From the NCBI GenBank assembly GCA_038233075.1, contig JBBSMQ010000015.1, positions 20,688-84,687 of the forward strand: a stretch of 64,000 bases of DNA. The letters are read 5' to 3'. The first letter of the stretch is position 1; each line of letters starts with the position of its first letter. The stretch is from Iamia sp038233075 (GTDB taxonomy: Bacteria; Actinomycetota; Acidimicrobiia; Acidimicrobiales; Iamiaceae). The notes under the pieces are model-generated. The model searched no databases. It was given only the letters and a program-made list of their open reading frames with translations, and had not been told where the DNA came from. The translations under genes and the position numbers were made by a program. Positions 26,988-35,640 of the stretch are shown piece after piece.

Positions 26988-27581
26988 TCAGGCCGTGGTG
27001 GGCAGCCAGGCCGGGCGGGTCGACTCGAAGGAGTCGATGGCGGCGTCGTCGCGCAGGGTGAGGGCGATGTCGTCGAGGCCCTCGAGGAAGCGGTGGCGCA
27101 CCGAGTCATCGAGGGGGAAGTCGACGGCCAGGCCGATGGCCGGCGCCTCGAGGGTCCGGCGCTCCACGTCGATCGTGATCTCGAGGGTGGGGTCGGCTTC
27201 CGCGGCGCGGAGGAGCTGTTCGCTGACCTCCGGATCGACCACCACCGGCACCAGTCCGTTCTTGGTCGCGTTGTTGCGGAAGATGTCGCCGAAGCGGGGG
27301 CTGACCACCGCCGCGAATCCGTACTGCTGGATGGCCCACACCGCATGCTCCCGGGACGAGCCGGTGCCGAAGTTGGCCCCGGCCAGCAGGATGGTGGCCC
27401 CGGCGTGCTCCTCTCGGTTCAGCACGAAGTCACGGTCGTCGCGCCACTCCGAGAACAGGCCCTTCTCGAACCCGGTCCGGCTCACCTGCTTGAGCCAGTC
27501 CGAGGGGATGATCTGGTCGGTGTCGACGTCGGAGCGGTCGAGCGGCACCGCGGTGCCCGCGACGATGTGGACGGCATCCAT
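26988..27581 (-). CDS. leuD: 3-isopropylmalate dehydratase small subunit
   Basis: The 197-residue swivelling-domain partner of LeuC; the heterodimer isomerises 2- and 3-isopropylmalate, and citramalate in the citramalate route to isoleucine. Hallmarks are DRSDVDTDQIIPSDWLKQ, ANFGTGSSREHAVWAI and FRNNATKNGLVPV. It follows leuC by 44 bases, a spacer that contains a second copy of the leuC 3' end. Iron-sulfur cluster ligands are in LeuC. Confidence 0.95.
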   Translation of the reverse strand: MDAVHIVAGTAVPLDRSDVDTDQIIPSDWLKQVSRTGFEKGLFSEWRDDRDFVLNREEHAGATILLAGANFGTGSSREHAVWAIQQYGFAAVVSPRFGDIFRNNATKNGLVPVVVDPEVSEQLLRAAEADPTLEITIDVERRTLEAPAIGLAVDFPLDDSVRHRFLEGLDDIALTLRDDAAIDSFESTRPAWLPTTA

Positions 27582-27625
27582 GGCTCAGGCTCCGATCGGG
27601 GCGGTGGCGATTCGACGGTGGGGAC

Positions 27626-29050
27626 TCATGCACGCGCTCCGATCGGGGTGAGGTCGGACGGGGCCGCGAGGTGCCCCGTGATGGCGGTGGCGGCGGCCAC
27701 CGGGGGCGACACCAGGTGGGTGCGCCCGCCCCGGCCCTGACGACCCTCGAAGTTGCGGTTGCTGGTGCTGGCGCAGCGCTCACCGGGCTCCAGCTTGTCG
27801 GGGTTCATGGCCAGGCACATCGAGCAGCCGGGGTCGCGCCAGTCGAAGCCGGCGTCGAGCAGCACCTGGTCGAGACCCTCCTCCTCGGCCTGGGCCTTCA
27901 CCTTCCACGAGCCGGGGACCACGAGGGTGCGCAGGCCCGAGGCCACCCGCCGGCCCCGGGCGACGTCGGCCACGGCCCGCAGGTCCTCGATGCGGCCGTT
28001 GGTGCAGGATCCGATGAACACGGTGTCGACCGCCACCTCGGCCAGCGGGGTGCCCCCGTCGAGGCCCATGTACTCCAGGGCCCGCTCGGCCGCATGGCGC
28101 TCGCTGGGGTCGGTCAGGTCGTCGGGCCGGGGGATGGCACCGGTGAGGGGAGCGACCTGGCCCGGGTTGGTGCCCCAGGAGACGTGGGGCGCGATCTCAG
28201 CGCCGTCGAGGCGAACCTCCTTGTCGAAGGCGGCGTCGGGATCGGTGACCAGGCCCCGCCAGTGGGCGATGGCCTCGTCCCAGGCGGCTCCGGTGGGCGC
28301 ATGGGTCCGGCCCTGCAGGTAGTCGAAGGTGGTCTCATCCGGGGCGATGAGCCCGGCCTTGGCTCCCGCCTCGATCGACATGTTGCACACCGTCATGCGG
28401 CCCTCCATGGAGAGGGCCTCGATGACCGATCCGCGGTACTCGGCGATGTGGCCCATGCCGCCGCTGGTGCCGATGCGGCCCAGGATGGCGAGGATCACGT
28501 CCTTGGCCGTGCTGCCCGCCGGGAGCACGCCGTCGACGGTGATGGCCAGCGTCCGCGCCGGCGACTGGGGCAGGGTCTGGGTGGCCAGGACGTGCTCGAC
28601 CTCGCTCGTCCCGATGCCGAACGCCAGCGCTCCGAAGGCCCCGTGGGTGGAGGTGTGGCTGTCGCCGCACACGATGGTCATGCCCGGGAGGGTGAGGCCC
28701 TGCTCGGGGCCGATGATGTGCACGATGCCCTGGCCGGGGTCGCCCATGGGGTGGATGGTGATGCCGAACTCGGCGCAGTTGGCCCGGAGGGTCTCCACCT
28801 GGGTGCGGGAGACGGGATCGGCGATCTGCAGGTGAGTGTCGGCGGTGGGGACGTTGTGGTCCTCGGTGGCCAGGGTGAGGTCGGGACGGCGGACGGTGCG
28901 GCCCTCGAGGCGGAGCCCGTCGAAGGCCTGGGGGCTGGTCACCTCGTGGACCAGGTGGAGGTCGACGAAGAGCAGGTCGGGCTCGCCGTCACCACGGGTG
29001 ACGACGTGGCCATCCCACACCTTCTCGCTCAGGGTCCTGGGCTGGGCCAT
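27626..29050 (-). CDS. leuC: 3-isopropylmalate dehydratase large subunit
   Basis: A 474-residue aconitase-family [4Fe-4S] enzyme. VCGDSHTSTHGAFGALAFGI, the cluster ligands in IGSCTNGR and GCSMCLAMNPD, and TSNRNFEGRQGRGGRTHL are all intact. Start ATG 29050 is preceded by AGAGGAGG. The promoter region is shared with the divergent IclR-type regulator and contains a perfect palindrome, so leucine-responsive control is likely. leuD is the next gene. Confidence 0.96.
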   Translation of the reverse strand: MAQPRTLSEKVWDGHVVTRGDGEPDLLFVDLHLVHEVTSPQAFDGLRLEGRTVRRPDLTLATEDHNVPTADTHLQIADPVSRTQVETLRANCAEFGITIHPMGDPGQGIVHIIGPEQGLTLPGMTIVCGDSHTSTHGAFGALAFGIGTSEVEHVLATQTLPQSPARTLAITVDGVLPAGSTAKDVILAILGRIGTSGGMGHIAEYRGSVIEALSMEGRMTVCNMSIEAGAKAGLIAPDETTFDYLQGRTHAPTGAAWDEAIAHWRGLVTDPDAAFDKEVRLDGAEIAPHVSWGTNPGQVAPLTGAIPRPDDLTDPSERHAAERALEYMGLDGGTPLAEVAVDTVFIGSCTNGRIEDLRAVADVARGRRVASGLRTLVVPGSWKVKAQAEEEGLDQVLLDAGFDWRDPGCSMCLAMNPDKLEPGERCASTSNRNFEGRQGRGGRTHLVSPPVAAATAITGHLAAPSDLTPIGARA

Positions 29051-29077
29051 GGGGCCTCCTCTGCGCTCGGCTCGTCC

Positions 29078-29094
29078 GTCTCATCAGATGAGAC
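29078..29094. promoter_or_regulatory. Palindromic operator between leuC and the IclR regulator
   Basis: GTCTCATCAGATGAGAC is a perfect 8-1-8 inverted repeat. It lies 27 bases upstream of the leuC start and 14 bases upstream of the regulator start, so a bound dimer would block or control both promoters. IclR-family dimers bind palindromes of about this size. I infer autoregulation and control of leuCD. Confidence 0.75.
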
Positions 29095-29108
29095 AGTAGT
29101 CTTGCCTT

Positions 29109-29765
29109 GTGGAACGCAGCGTAGGCACCGTGGGCGTGCTCGACAAGTCGGTGGGAGTGCTGCGGGCCCTGGTCGACGGGCCTCTGCCCCTCGCCGGCCT
29201 GGTCGCCGCCACCGGTCTGTCCCGCGCCACCACCCACCGGCTGGCCGCCGCCCTGGTCGACCACGGCTTCGTGCGTCGCACCGACGACGGCCGCTTCGCC
29301 CTCGGCGCCGAGCTGGTGGGCCTGGGTCGGGCCGCGGCCGCGGGCTGGCCGTGGGGCGAGGCCGCCGGCCCCGCCCTCGCGGCGCTGGTGGAGGCCACGG
29401 GGGAGAGTGCTCAGCTCTACATCCGCGAGGGCGATGCCCGTCGCTGTCTGCTGTCGCGCGACTCGGCCCACGAGCTGCGGACCATCGTCGCCGAAGGGGT
29501 GCGCCTCCCCCTGGAGGTGGGCTCGGCGGGACGGGTGCTCCGCGACGCGGCAGCCGTCGACGGCGCCACGTGGGTCGCCTCGGTGGAGGAGCGGGCCCCG
29601 GGCGTCGCCTCGGTCAGCGCCCCGGTCCGCGACCCCGCCGGCGTCGTCGTCGCCGCCGTCGGCATCAGCGGCCCGGTCGACCGCCTGGGCCCCGCGCCGG
29701 GCGAGCACCACGGCCCCGCGGTCGTGGCCGCCGCCGCCCGCATCGAGGCCGCCCTGCCCCGCTGA
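29109..29765 (+). CDS. IclR-family transcriptional regulator of leuCD
   Basis: A 218-residue regulator with an N-terminal winged helix-turn-helix (VLRALVDGPLPLAGLVAATG and LSRATTHRLAAALVDHGFV) and a C-terminal ligand-binding domain (SAQLYIREGDARRCLLSRDS, PLEVGSAGRVL). It is divergent from leuCD, the arrangement of the NdgR/LtbR regulators of leucine synthesis in other actinobacteria, and I infer the same role. Start GTG 29109. The palindrome at 29078-29094 is its probable site. Confidence 0.88.
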   Translation: MERSVGTVGVLDKSVGVLRALVDGPLPLAGLVAATGLSRATTHRLAAALVDHGFVRRTDDGRFALGAELVGLGRAAAAGWPWGEAAGPALAALVEATGESAQLYIREGDARRCLLSRDSAHELRTIVAEGVRLPLEVGSAGRVLRDAAAVDGATWVASVEERAPGVASVSAPVRDPAGVVVAAVGISGPVDRLGPAPGEHHGPAVVAAAARIEAALPR

Positions 29766-29870
29766 CGGCACGCACCGGGCACCGTCCCGTTCCGGCGACG
29801 TTGATAGCGGTCATGTTGGTTGGGTGTCACAGGATGTGGTGGGTCGGCGCTCCTGCGGGCGCGCCGGGTC

Positions 29871-30635
29871 TCAGCCGACGAGGTGGAAGCGGGCGCCGGT
29901 GGGGTCGGCGGCCACCGCCAGGCGGCCGTACGGGGTGTCGTCGGGGCCCATCACCTTGGCCCCGCCCAGCTCCACGATCCGGGCCAGCGCGGCGTCGGTG
30001 TCGGCCACCTGGAAGTAGGTGGCCCAGTAGGCCGGCGGGCCGTCGGGGCCCATCACGGTGTCGTCCATGATCCCGGCCAGCGCCGCCTCCTCCTCGCCCA
30101 TGGTCGTGTAGCGGAAGTCCTCGGTGTCGCTGGCGACGTGGGTGTCCCAGCCGAACACCTCCTCGTGGAAGGCGACGCTCTCCTTGTAGGAGCGGGTGTG
30201 GAGCTCGAACCACCCGGGGCTGCCGGGCTCGGCGAGGACGCCGAAGCCTTGGTGGCCGGTCGGCTGCCAGATGCCGAAGGCGGCGCCTCCGGGCTCGGTG
30301 AGCACGGCCATGTGTCCCATCTCCGGCACCTCCATCGGGCCCATGACGAGCTGGCCGCCGTGGGCGGCCGCGGCGTCGACGGTGGCCTGGGCGTCGGCGG
30401 TGGCCAGGTACACCGTCCAGGCGTCGGGCGCGCCCGAGGAACCGTCGTTGGTCATGGCCCCGGCCACCATCGTCCCGTCGCGCTCGAAGCTGATGTAGCC
30501 GCCGTACTCCTCACCTCCGACCACGGAGGTCCAGCCGAACAGGTCGCCGTAGAACGAGCGGGCCGCCTCGGCGTCGGAGGTGAACAGGTCGATCCAGCAG
30601 GGTGCGCCCAGGGGGGCGGAGTCACGACGGGGCAT
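29871..30635 (-). CDS. VOC-family protein with two glyoxalase-like domains
   Basis: A 254-residue protein of two tandem vicinal-oxygen-chelate modules (CWIDLFTSDAEAARSFYGDL near 10 and GWFELHTRSYKESVAFHEEV near 140). Proteins of this length and layout are common actinobacterial VOC proteins with no assigned substrate; they may be hydrolases, dioxygenases or resistance proteins. Cytoplasmic. A pair of 48-base hairpin repeats lies just upstream, between it and the yqeY-type gene. Confidence 0.82.
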   Translation of the reverse strand: MPRRDSAPLGAPCWIDLFTSDAEAARSFYGDLFGWTSVVGGEEYGGYISFERDGTMVAGAMTNDGSSGAPDAWTVYLATADAQATVDAAAAHGGQLVMGPMEVPEMGHMAVLTEPGGAAFGIWQPTGHQGFGVLAEPGSPGWFELHTRSYKESVAFHEEVFGWDTHVASDTEDFRYTTMGEEEAALAGIMDDTVMGPDGPPAYWATYFQVADTDAALARIVELGGAKVMGPDDTPYGRLAVAADPTGARFHLVG

Positions 30636-30710
30636 GGGAGGTCCTCTCGGTCAGCGGGGTTGCTACCCGTACCGACGGACCCGCCACCCCGAACTCATCG
30701 CTCCACCCCG

Positions 30711-30828
30711 AAACTGCAGTGATGAGGGACCGGAGACGTCCCGGATCACTCCCGTTTCCGTGGCTCGCCCGGCGACCCGCAAACGGCAGTGATGAGGGAC
30801 CGGAGGCGTCCGGGATCACCGCCGTTTC
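30711..30828. repeat. Pair of 48-base hairpin-forming intergenic repeats
   Basis: Copies at 30711-30758 and 30781-30828 match at about 43 of 48 positions with a period of 70. Both contain CAGTGATGAGGGACCGGAG. In the second copy AAACGGCAGTGAT pairs with ATCACCGCCGTTT with one mismatch, and GGAC/GTCC pairs inside it, so each copy can form a long hairpin. Position between two same-strand genes suggests transcription termination or RNA stability, but this is inference. Confidence 0.7.
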
Positions 30829-30843
30829 GGGGGAGGGGAGTGG

Positions 30844-31296
30844 TCAGGCGCCGGTGAGGCGCGCCTTCACCAGGGTGCTCACCGCCTTGCCGTTGGCCCG
30901 GCCGGCCACCTCGGCCTGGGTGGCCTTCATGGCCGCGCCCATGTCCTTCGGTGAGGTGAAGCCGCCGTCGGCCAGGACGCGGTCGACCAGGGCGGCCAGC
31001 CCGTCGCCGGTCAGCCGGGCCGGGAGGTACCGGGCCAGGACCTCGCCCTCGGCCCGCTCCCGCTCGGCCTGCTCGCCGCGGCCCGCCTCGGCGTACGCCT
31101 CGGCGGCCTCGTCGCGCTTCTTGGCCTCCTTGCCGATGAGGGTGATCACGTCATCGTCGGTCAGCTCGTGGGCCCCGTCGCCTGCCACCCGGGCCTCCTT
31201 CACCGCGGCGAGGGCGGATCGCAGGACGGCGACGGTCAGCTCGTCGCGGGCCTTCATGGCGGTGGTCAGGTCGGTCTGGATCTGGTCGGCGAGCAT
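30844..31296 (-). CDS. GatB/YqeY domain protein
   Basis: A 150-residue protein of the YqeY family, homologous to the C-terminal tail domain of GatB, the amidotransferase that converts Glu-tRNA-Gln. It has the family start MLADQIQTDLTTAMKARDE, the central RDEAAEAYAEAGR helix, EVLARYLPARL and the end DMGAAMKATQAEVAGRANGK. A role near tRNA is inferred; the true function is unsettled. It stands alone between two unrelated genes. Confidence 0.88.
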   Translation of the reverse strand: MLADQIQTDLTTAMKARDELTVAVLRSALAAVKEARVAGDGAHELTDDDVITLIGKEAKKRDEAAEAYAEAGRGEQAERERAEGEVLARYLPARLTGDGLAALVDRVLADGGFTSPKDMGAAMKATQAEVAGRANGKAVSTLVKARLTGA

Positions 31297-31466
31297 CGGG
31301 TCCTCCGCGGGGTCGGCAGATCCACTCTGGTCGATTCCGGCGGTGGCGCCCTCACCAGAACGAAGTGGTGCAGGGTCTGGTGGTCAGGGCCACCGGGCTC
31401 CGCGCCAGCTCGCGGTGGGCGGGGGCTCCGGTCGGAGCGTCGGTCTCGCGCCCGACCGGACCGGTG

Positions 31467-32438
<972 letters not shown>

Positions 32439-32732
32439 ACCGACGCCGACGACGGGCCGCCGCCGTGGGCGTTCGCTCTGTCCTGGTGTCGATCGCCGCT
32501 GCGGCGACCGCTTTGCTCACCAGGGGCTCAGAGCTCGGTGGCGGCGCAGGCAGATGGGCGTCCATTGGCCGGTCGGCCTCGGCTGACGCCTCGGCATTGC
32601 CCCGTCGCTGTGTGAGGACCATCCACGAAGGGCCCGGTCACGGCATTCAGCGAAGGAGCACCGCATCGTCGCTGAGAGGCTCGGGGCGTCCCGCGCGACT
32701 CGGCCCTGGTGGCGCCCCTGCGTTCGCCGGGG

Positions 32733-33632
32733 TCAATCGAGGCGCAGACCGTCCAGCGCTCGGCGGAAGGTGGGCACCCACACGTCGGACATGGTGACCA
32801 CCGCGTTGTGGGGCCCGGGCACCTCGTAGGCACGGGCGCCGGGGATGGCGGCGGCCAGACCCCGCTGGCGGCGGGTGGGGACGGTGCGGTCCTGGGTGGT
32901 CATGATCACCGCTGTCGGCACATCGACGTCGCCGATCCAACGGTTGGAGCGGAAGCGCCCCAGCGCCGCGCCCACGTGGAGCAGGGCGGACGGGTCGCTC
33001 CGCAACAGCTCGCGCCGGAACCACTCGGCATAGGGGCCGTCGGTGATCTTGCCGTTGACGGCCTGCACCATGCGGGCCCGAGCCGGGCCCGGCCACGCCC
33101 GCACCGCAGGGGCGACCCAGGCCTGACCCCGGTACCAGAGGTCGCCCACCGGACCGGTCTGGAAGTTGCGGGCGGTGGAGCACAGCACCAGTCCCTGCAC
33201 CCGCTCGGGGTTGCGGTGCCACAACAGCTGGGCCACGGCGCCGCCGAGCGAGTAGCCGACGACCACAGCCTGCTCGGAGCCGACCGCGTCGAGGACGTCG
33301 ACCATGTCGTCGGCGAGGGACTCCAGACGCACCCGCTGCCGGCCGTGAGAGCGCAGCCCGCGGCCGTGGCCGCGCAGGTCCGGGGCGATCACCCGGTAGT
33401 CGTCGGCCAGGGTCGGGTAGCTGGCGGCGAAGGTGGTGTCGGCGGTGACGGTCCAGCCGTGGATCACGAGCACGTCGGTGCGTCCGGCCCCGTCTGGGTC
33501 GGCCCGGAGCCACGATGGCCCGCGATCACCCAGCTCGACCATGCGACCGGGAGGCAGACCGGGGGGCGCCGGCACCCCGTCGTCGAGGGTGCCGGCCACC
33601 TCGCCGTCGGCGTCGATCGCCTGCTCGCTCAT
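32733..33632 (-). CDS. Alpha/beta-hydrolase
   Basis: A 299-residue cytoplasmic hydrolase. LVIHGWTVTADTTF is the oxyanion region, RVIAPDLRGHGRG precedes the nucleophile elbow VVVGYSLGGAVAQ, the acid is in MTTQDRTVPTRRQ and the His in VPGPHNAVV. I chose ATG 33632, preceded by GAGGAGAC; the open frame upstream to 33767 runs into the intergenic repeats. Substrate unknown. Confidence 0.85.
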   Translation of the reverse strand: MSEQAIDADGEVAGTLDDGVPAPPGLPPGRMVELGDRGPSWLRADPDGAGRTDVLVIHGWTVTADTTFAASYPTLADDYRVIAPDLRGHGRGLRSHGRQRVRLESLADDMVDVLDAVGSEQAVVVGYSLGGAVAQLLWHRNPERVQGLVLCSTARNFQTGPVGDLWYRGQAWVAPAVRAWPGPARARMVQAVNGKITDGPYAEWFRRELLRSDPSALLHVGAALGRFRSNRWIGDVDVPTAVIMTTQDRTVPTRRQRGLAAAIPGARAYEVPGPHNAVVTMSDVWVPTFRRALDGLRLD

Positions 33633-33742
33633 CGTCTCCTCATCGGCCGCTTCGGCGTCGCGGACAGGATCGCCAGGGAGCAGCCATCGGCCACAGTGTG
33701 CCCTCCACCGCAGCCCATCCGTCGCCGTACCGCATGCTGAGT

Positions 33743-33878
33743 GCGCCCTCCAGAGAACGCTGGACACTCAGAACGGTGGCCGGCTCGACCCATCGCGCTT
33801 CTGACTGCCGAGCCCCCCGGTGAACGCTGGACACGCAGAATCGAGCGCGCCCTCCAAGGAACGCCGGGCACACAGAAC
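33743..33878. repeat. Three imperfect 32-base intergenic repeats
   Basis: Copies at 33743-33774, 33811-33842 and 33847-33878 share the core GAACGCTGGACACNCAGAA (third copy GAACGCCGGGCACACAGAA). Copies one and three also share GCGCCCTCCA. They fill the space between greA and the alpha/beta-hydrolase gene. No coding frame or T-run terminator is associated with them. Confidence 0.65.
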
Positions 33879-33904
33879 CGAGAGGGTCCGTCGATGGACC
33901 CAGG

Positions 33905-34372
33905 TCAGTCGACGTCGACCAGCTCGACGGAGACGGTGGCGCCGGTGGGCGTGTCGTAGGCGACCGTGTCACCGGGGACGTGGCCGAGGAGGGCGGCGCC
34001 CATGGGGGATCCGGGCGACATGACGTCGAGGTCGTCGTGGCGCTCCTCGATGGAGCCGAGGAGGTACCGCTCGGTGTCGTCGTCGCCCTCGAAGCGGACG
34101 GTCACGACCGACCCCGACCGCACCTCGCCTCCGGTCTCGGCCTCGACGATCTCGGCGTCCTCGAGGATGCCGGCTAGGTGCATGATGCGCCCCTCCATCT
34201 TGCCCTGCTCCTCCTTGGCGGCGTGGTAGTCGCCGTTCTCGGAGAGGTCGCCCAGCTCGCGGGCCGTCTCGATCTTGCGGGCGATCTCGACCCGGCCCCG
34301 GGTGGTGAGGTCGGAGTGCTCGGACTTGAGCCGGTCGTAGGCCGCCTGGGAGAGCTGCGTGGTCGCGGGCAT
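33905..34372 (-). CDS. greA: Transcription elongation factor GreA
   Basis: A 155-residue factor that stimulates RNA polymerase to cleave backtracked transcripts. The N-terminal coiled coil carries the acidic tip region (SENGDYHAAKEEQGKMEGRI) and the C-terminal FKBP-like domain ends MSPGSPMGAALLGHVPGD. Length and motifs are normal. It is divergent from the leuB leader region, so the 239-base space between greA and leuB contains promoters in both directions. Confidence 0.93.
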   Translation of the reverse strand: MPATTQLSQAAYDRLKSEHSDLTTRGRVEIARKIETARELGDLSENGDYHAAKEEQGKMEGRIMHLAGILEDAEIVEAETGGEVRSGSVVTVRFEGDDDTERYLLGSIEERHDDLDVMSPGSPMGAALLGHVPGDTVAYDTPTGATVSVELVDVD

Positions 34373-34451
34373 CCCCGGAAGGCTAGCGACGTCGGGCCCG
34401 GCGCCACCCGGTGCGGAGCGAACCGGGGCGACGGGTGCGCTCGGGGTGACC

Positions 34452-34457
34452 TATGCT
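34452..34457 (+). promoter_or_regulatory. -10 element of the leuB-ilvE leader transcript
   Basis: TATGCT at 34452-34457 is a good -10 hexamer. Its last base is 7 bases before the A of the leader-peptide ATG (34464), so transcription should begin at or very near that A and the leader would be leaderless. No strong -35 is visible, which is usual in actinobacteria with extended or weak -35 elements. Confidence 0.6.
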
Positions 34458-34463
34458 CACGAG

Positions 34464-34502
34464 ATGACGCTTTCGCCGAGCCCCGTAGCGATCATCGCCT
34501 AG
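34464..34502 (+). CDS. Leader peptide of leuB-ilvE attenuator
   Basis: A 12-codon reading frame encodes MTLSPSPVAIIA and stops at TAG. It contains Leu, Val and two consecutive Ile codons, and the Leu (CTT) and Val (GTA) codons are ones rarely used in this GC-rich DNA. Its stop overlaps a 7-bp hairpin and is followed 30 bases later by an intrinsic terminator, all upstream of leuB and ilvE. This is the layout of ribosome-mediated transcription attenuation responding to branched-chain aminoacyl-tRNA supply. Confidence 0.7.
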   Translation: MTLSPSPVAIIA

Positions 34503-34527
34503 CGCACGTCGACATCCCGGCGTGCGC
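34502..34527 (+). promoter_or_regulatory. Leader hairpin (pause/anti-antiterminator candidate)
   Basis: GCGCACG (34502-34508) pairs perfectly with CGTGCGC (34521-34527) over a 12-base loop. The 5' arm begins at the last base of the leader stop codon, so a ribosome stalled on the Val/Ile codons or at the stop would control whether it forms. I could not identify the competing antiterminator pairing by eye. Confidence 0.55.
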
Positions 34528-34531
34528 CCCG

Positions 34532-34564
34532 ACCGTCCACCTCCCGGTGGGCGGTTTTCTGTTT
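34532..34564 (+). terminator. Intrinsic terminator of the leuB attenuator
   Basis: A 9-bp stem (CCGTCCACC 34533-34541 with GGTGGGCGG 34546-34554, one T-G wobble) closes a TCCC loop and is followed by TTTTCTGTTT. It ends 47 bases before the leuB start, so termination here would prevent leuB-ilvE expression. Confidence 0.8.
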
Positions 34565-34610
34565 CTCGGGGGCGGGTGACCGTCCCCCCGACCCGAAAGA
34601 GCGAGGCGAC

Positions 34611-35621
34611 GTGGCCCACCAGGTGGCAGTCATCGGAGGAGACGGGATCGGCCCCGAGGTCGTGGCCGAGGCCCTGAAGGTGGTGCGCGCCGCCGGCGTC
34701 GAGCTGGCCACCACCGACTTCGAGCGGGGCGGGGCCCGCTACCTGCGCGACGGCACGGTGCTGCCCGACGAGACCCTCGATGAGCTGCGCGCCTTCGACG
34801 CCATCCTGCTGGGAGCGGTCGGCACCCCCGAGGTGCCCCCGGGGCTGATCGAGCGGGGCCTGCTGCTGAAGATGCGCTTCGCCCTCGACCAGTACATCAA
34901 CCAGCGTCCCTTCACCGACCCCGCTCAGGGGATCGACATGGTCGTGATCCGGGAGAACACCGAGGGGACCTATGCCGGCGAGGGTGGCTTCCTCCGTCAG
35001 GGCACGCCGCACGAGGTCGCCACCCAGGGCTCGGTCAACACCCGGATGGGCGTCGAGCGCTGCGTCCGCTACGCGTTCGGCCTGGCCCAGCAGCGACGCG
35101 GCCACCTCACCCTGGTCCACAAGACCAACGTGCTGAACTTCTCCGGCGACCTCTGGCAGCGGACCTTCGACGAGGTCGCGGCCGAGGTCGCCGACGTGGC
35201 GACGGCCTACAACCACGTCGACGCCGCGTGCATCCACTTCGTCGCCGACCCCCGCCGCTACGATGTCATCGTCACCGACAACCTCTTCGGCGACATCCTC
35301 ACCGACCTCGGGGGGGCAGTGTCGGGCGGCATCGGGCTGGCGGCATCGGGCAACCTGAACCCGGATCGCACCAACCCCTCGATGTTCGAGCCGGTGCACG
35401 GCTCCGCTCCCGACATCGCTGGCCAGAAGAAGGCCAACCCCCTGGCCGCGATCCTCTCCGCGGCGCTGATGCTCGACAGCCTGGGCGAGGACGAGGCGGC
35501 CCCGCGCGTCCGCGCCGCCTGCACGGCGGTCGCCGCCGAGCTCGACGGGTCCGGTGACGCCTCCGGGCCCCGCCCCACCACCACGCCCGAGATCGGCGAC
35601 GCTGTCGCCGAGCGGCTTTGA
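34611..35621 (+). CDS. leuB: 3-isopropylmalate dehydrogenase
   Basis: A 336-residue NAD-dependent decarboxylating dehydrogenase of leucine synthesis, also usable for 3-methylmalate in the citramalate route. VAVIGGDGIGPEVVAEAL opens the protein; VVIRENTEGTYAGEGG, KTNVLNFSGDLW and NLFGDILTDLGGAVSGG carry substrate and metal residues. Start GTG 34611. It is under the attenuator at 34464-34564 and 19 bases ahead of ilvE, forming an operon. Confidence 0.95.
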   Translation: MAHQVAVIGGDGIGPEVVAEALKVVRAAGVELATTDFERGGARYLRDGTVLPDETLDELRAFDAILLGAVGTPEVPPGLIERGLLLKMRFALDQYINQRPFTDPAQGIDMVVIRENTEGTYAGEGGFLRQGTPHEVATQGSVNTRMGVERCVRYAFGLAQQRRGHLTLVHKTNVLNFSGDLWQRTFDEVAAEVADVATAYNHVDAACIHFVADPRRYDVIVTDNLFGDILTDLGGAVSGGIGLAASGNLNPDRTNPSMFEPVHGSAPDIAGQKKANPLAAILSAALMLDSLGEDEAAPRVRAACTAVAAELDGSGDASGPRPTTTPEIGDAVAERL

Positions 35622-35640
35622 TCACCTGAAGGAGATCCCG

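Noticed and set aside
27671..30070. 799-residue open frame antisense to leuC and the IclR gene
   Set aside because: Composition is that of GC-rich antisense shadow; both genes beneath it have clear conserved motifs.
32439..32732. Possible 110-residue gene upstream of the MBL hydrolase
   Set aside because: No ribosome site, Arg/Ala/Gly-rich composition and overlap with the alpha/beta-hydrolase end.
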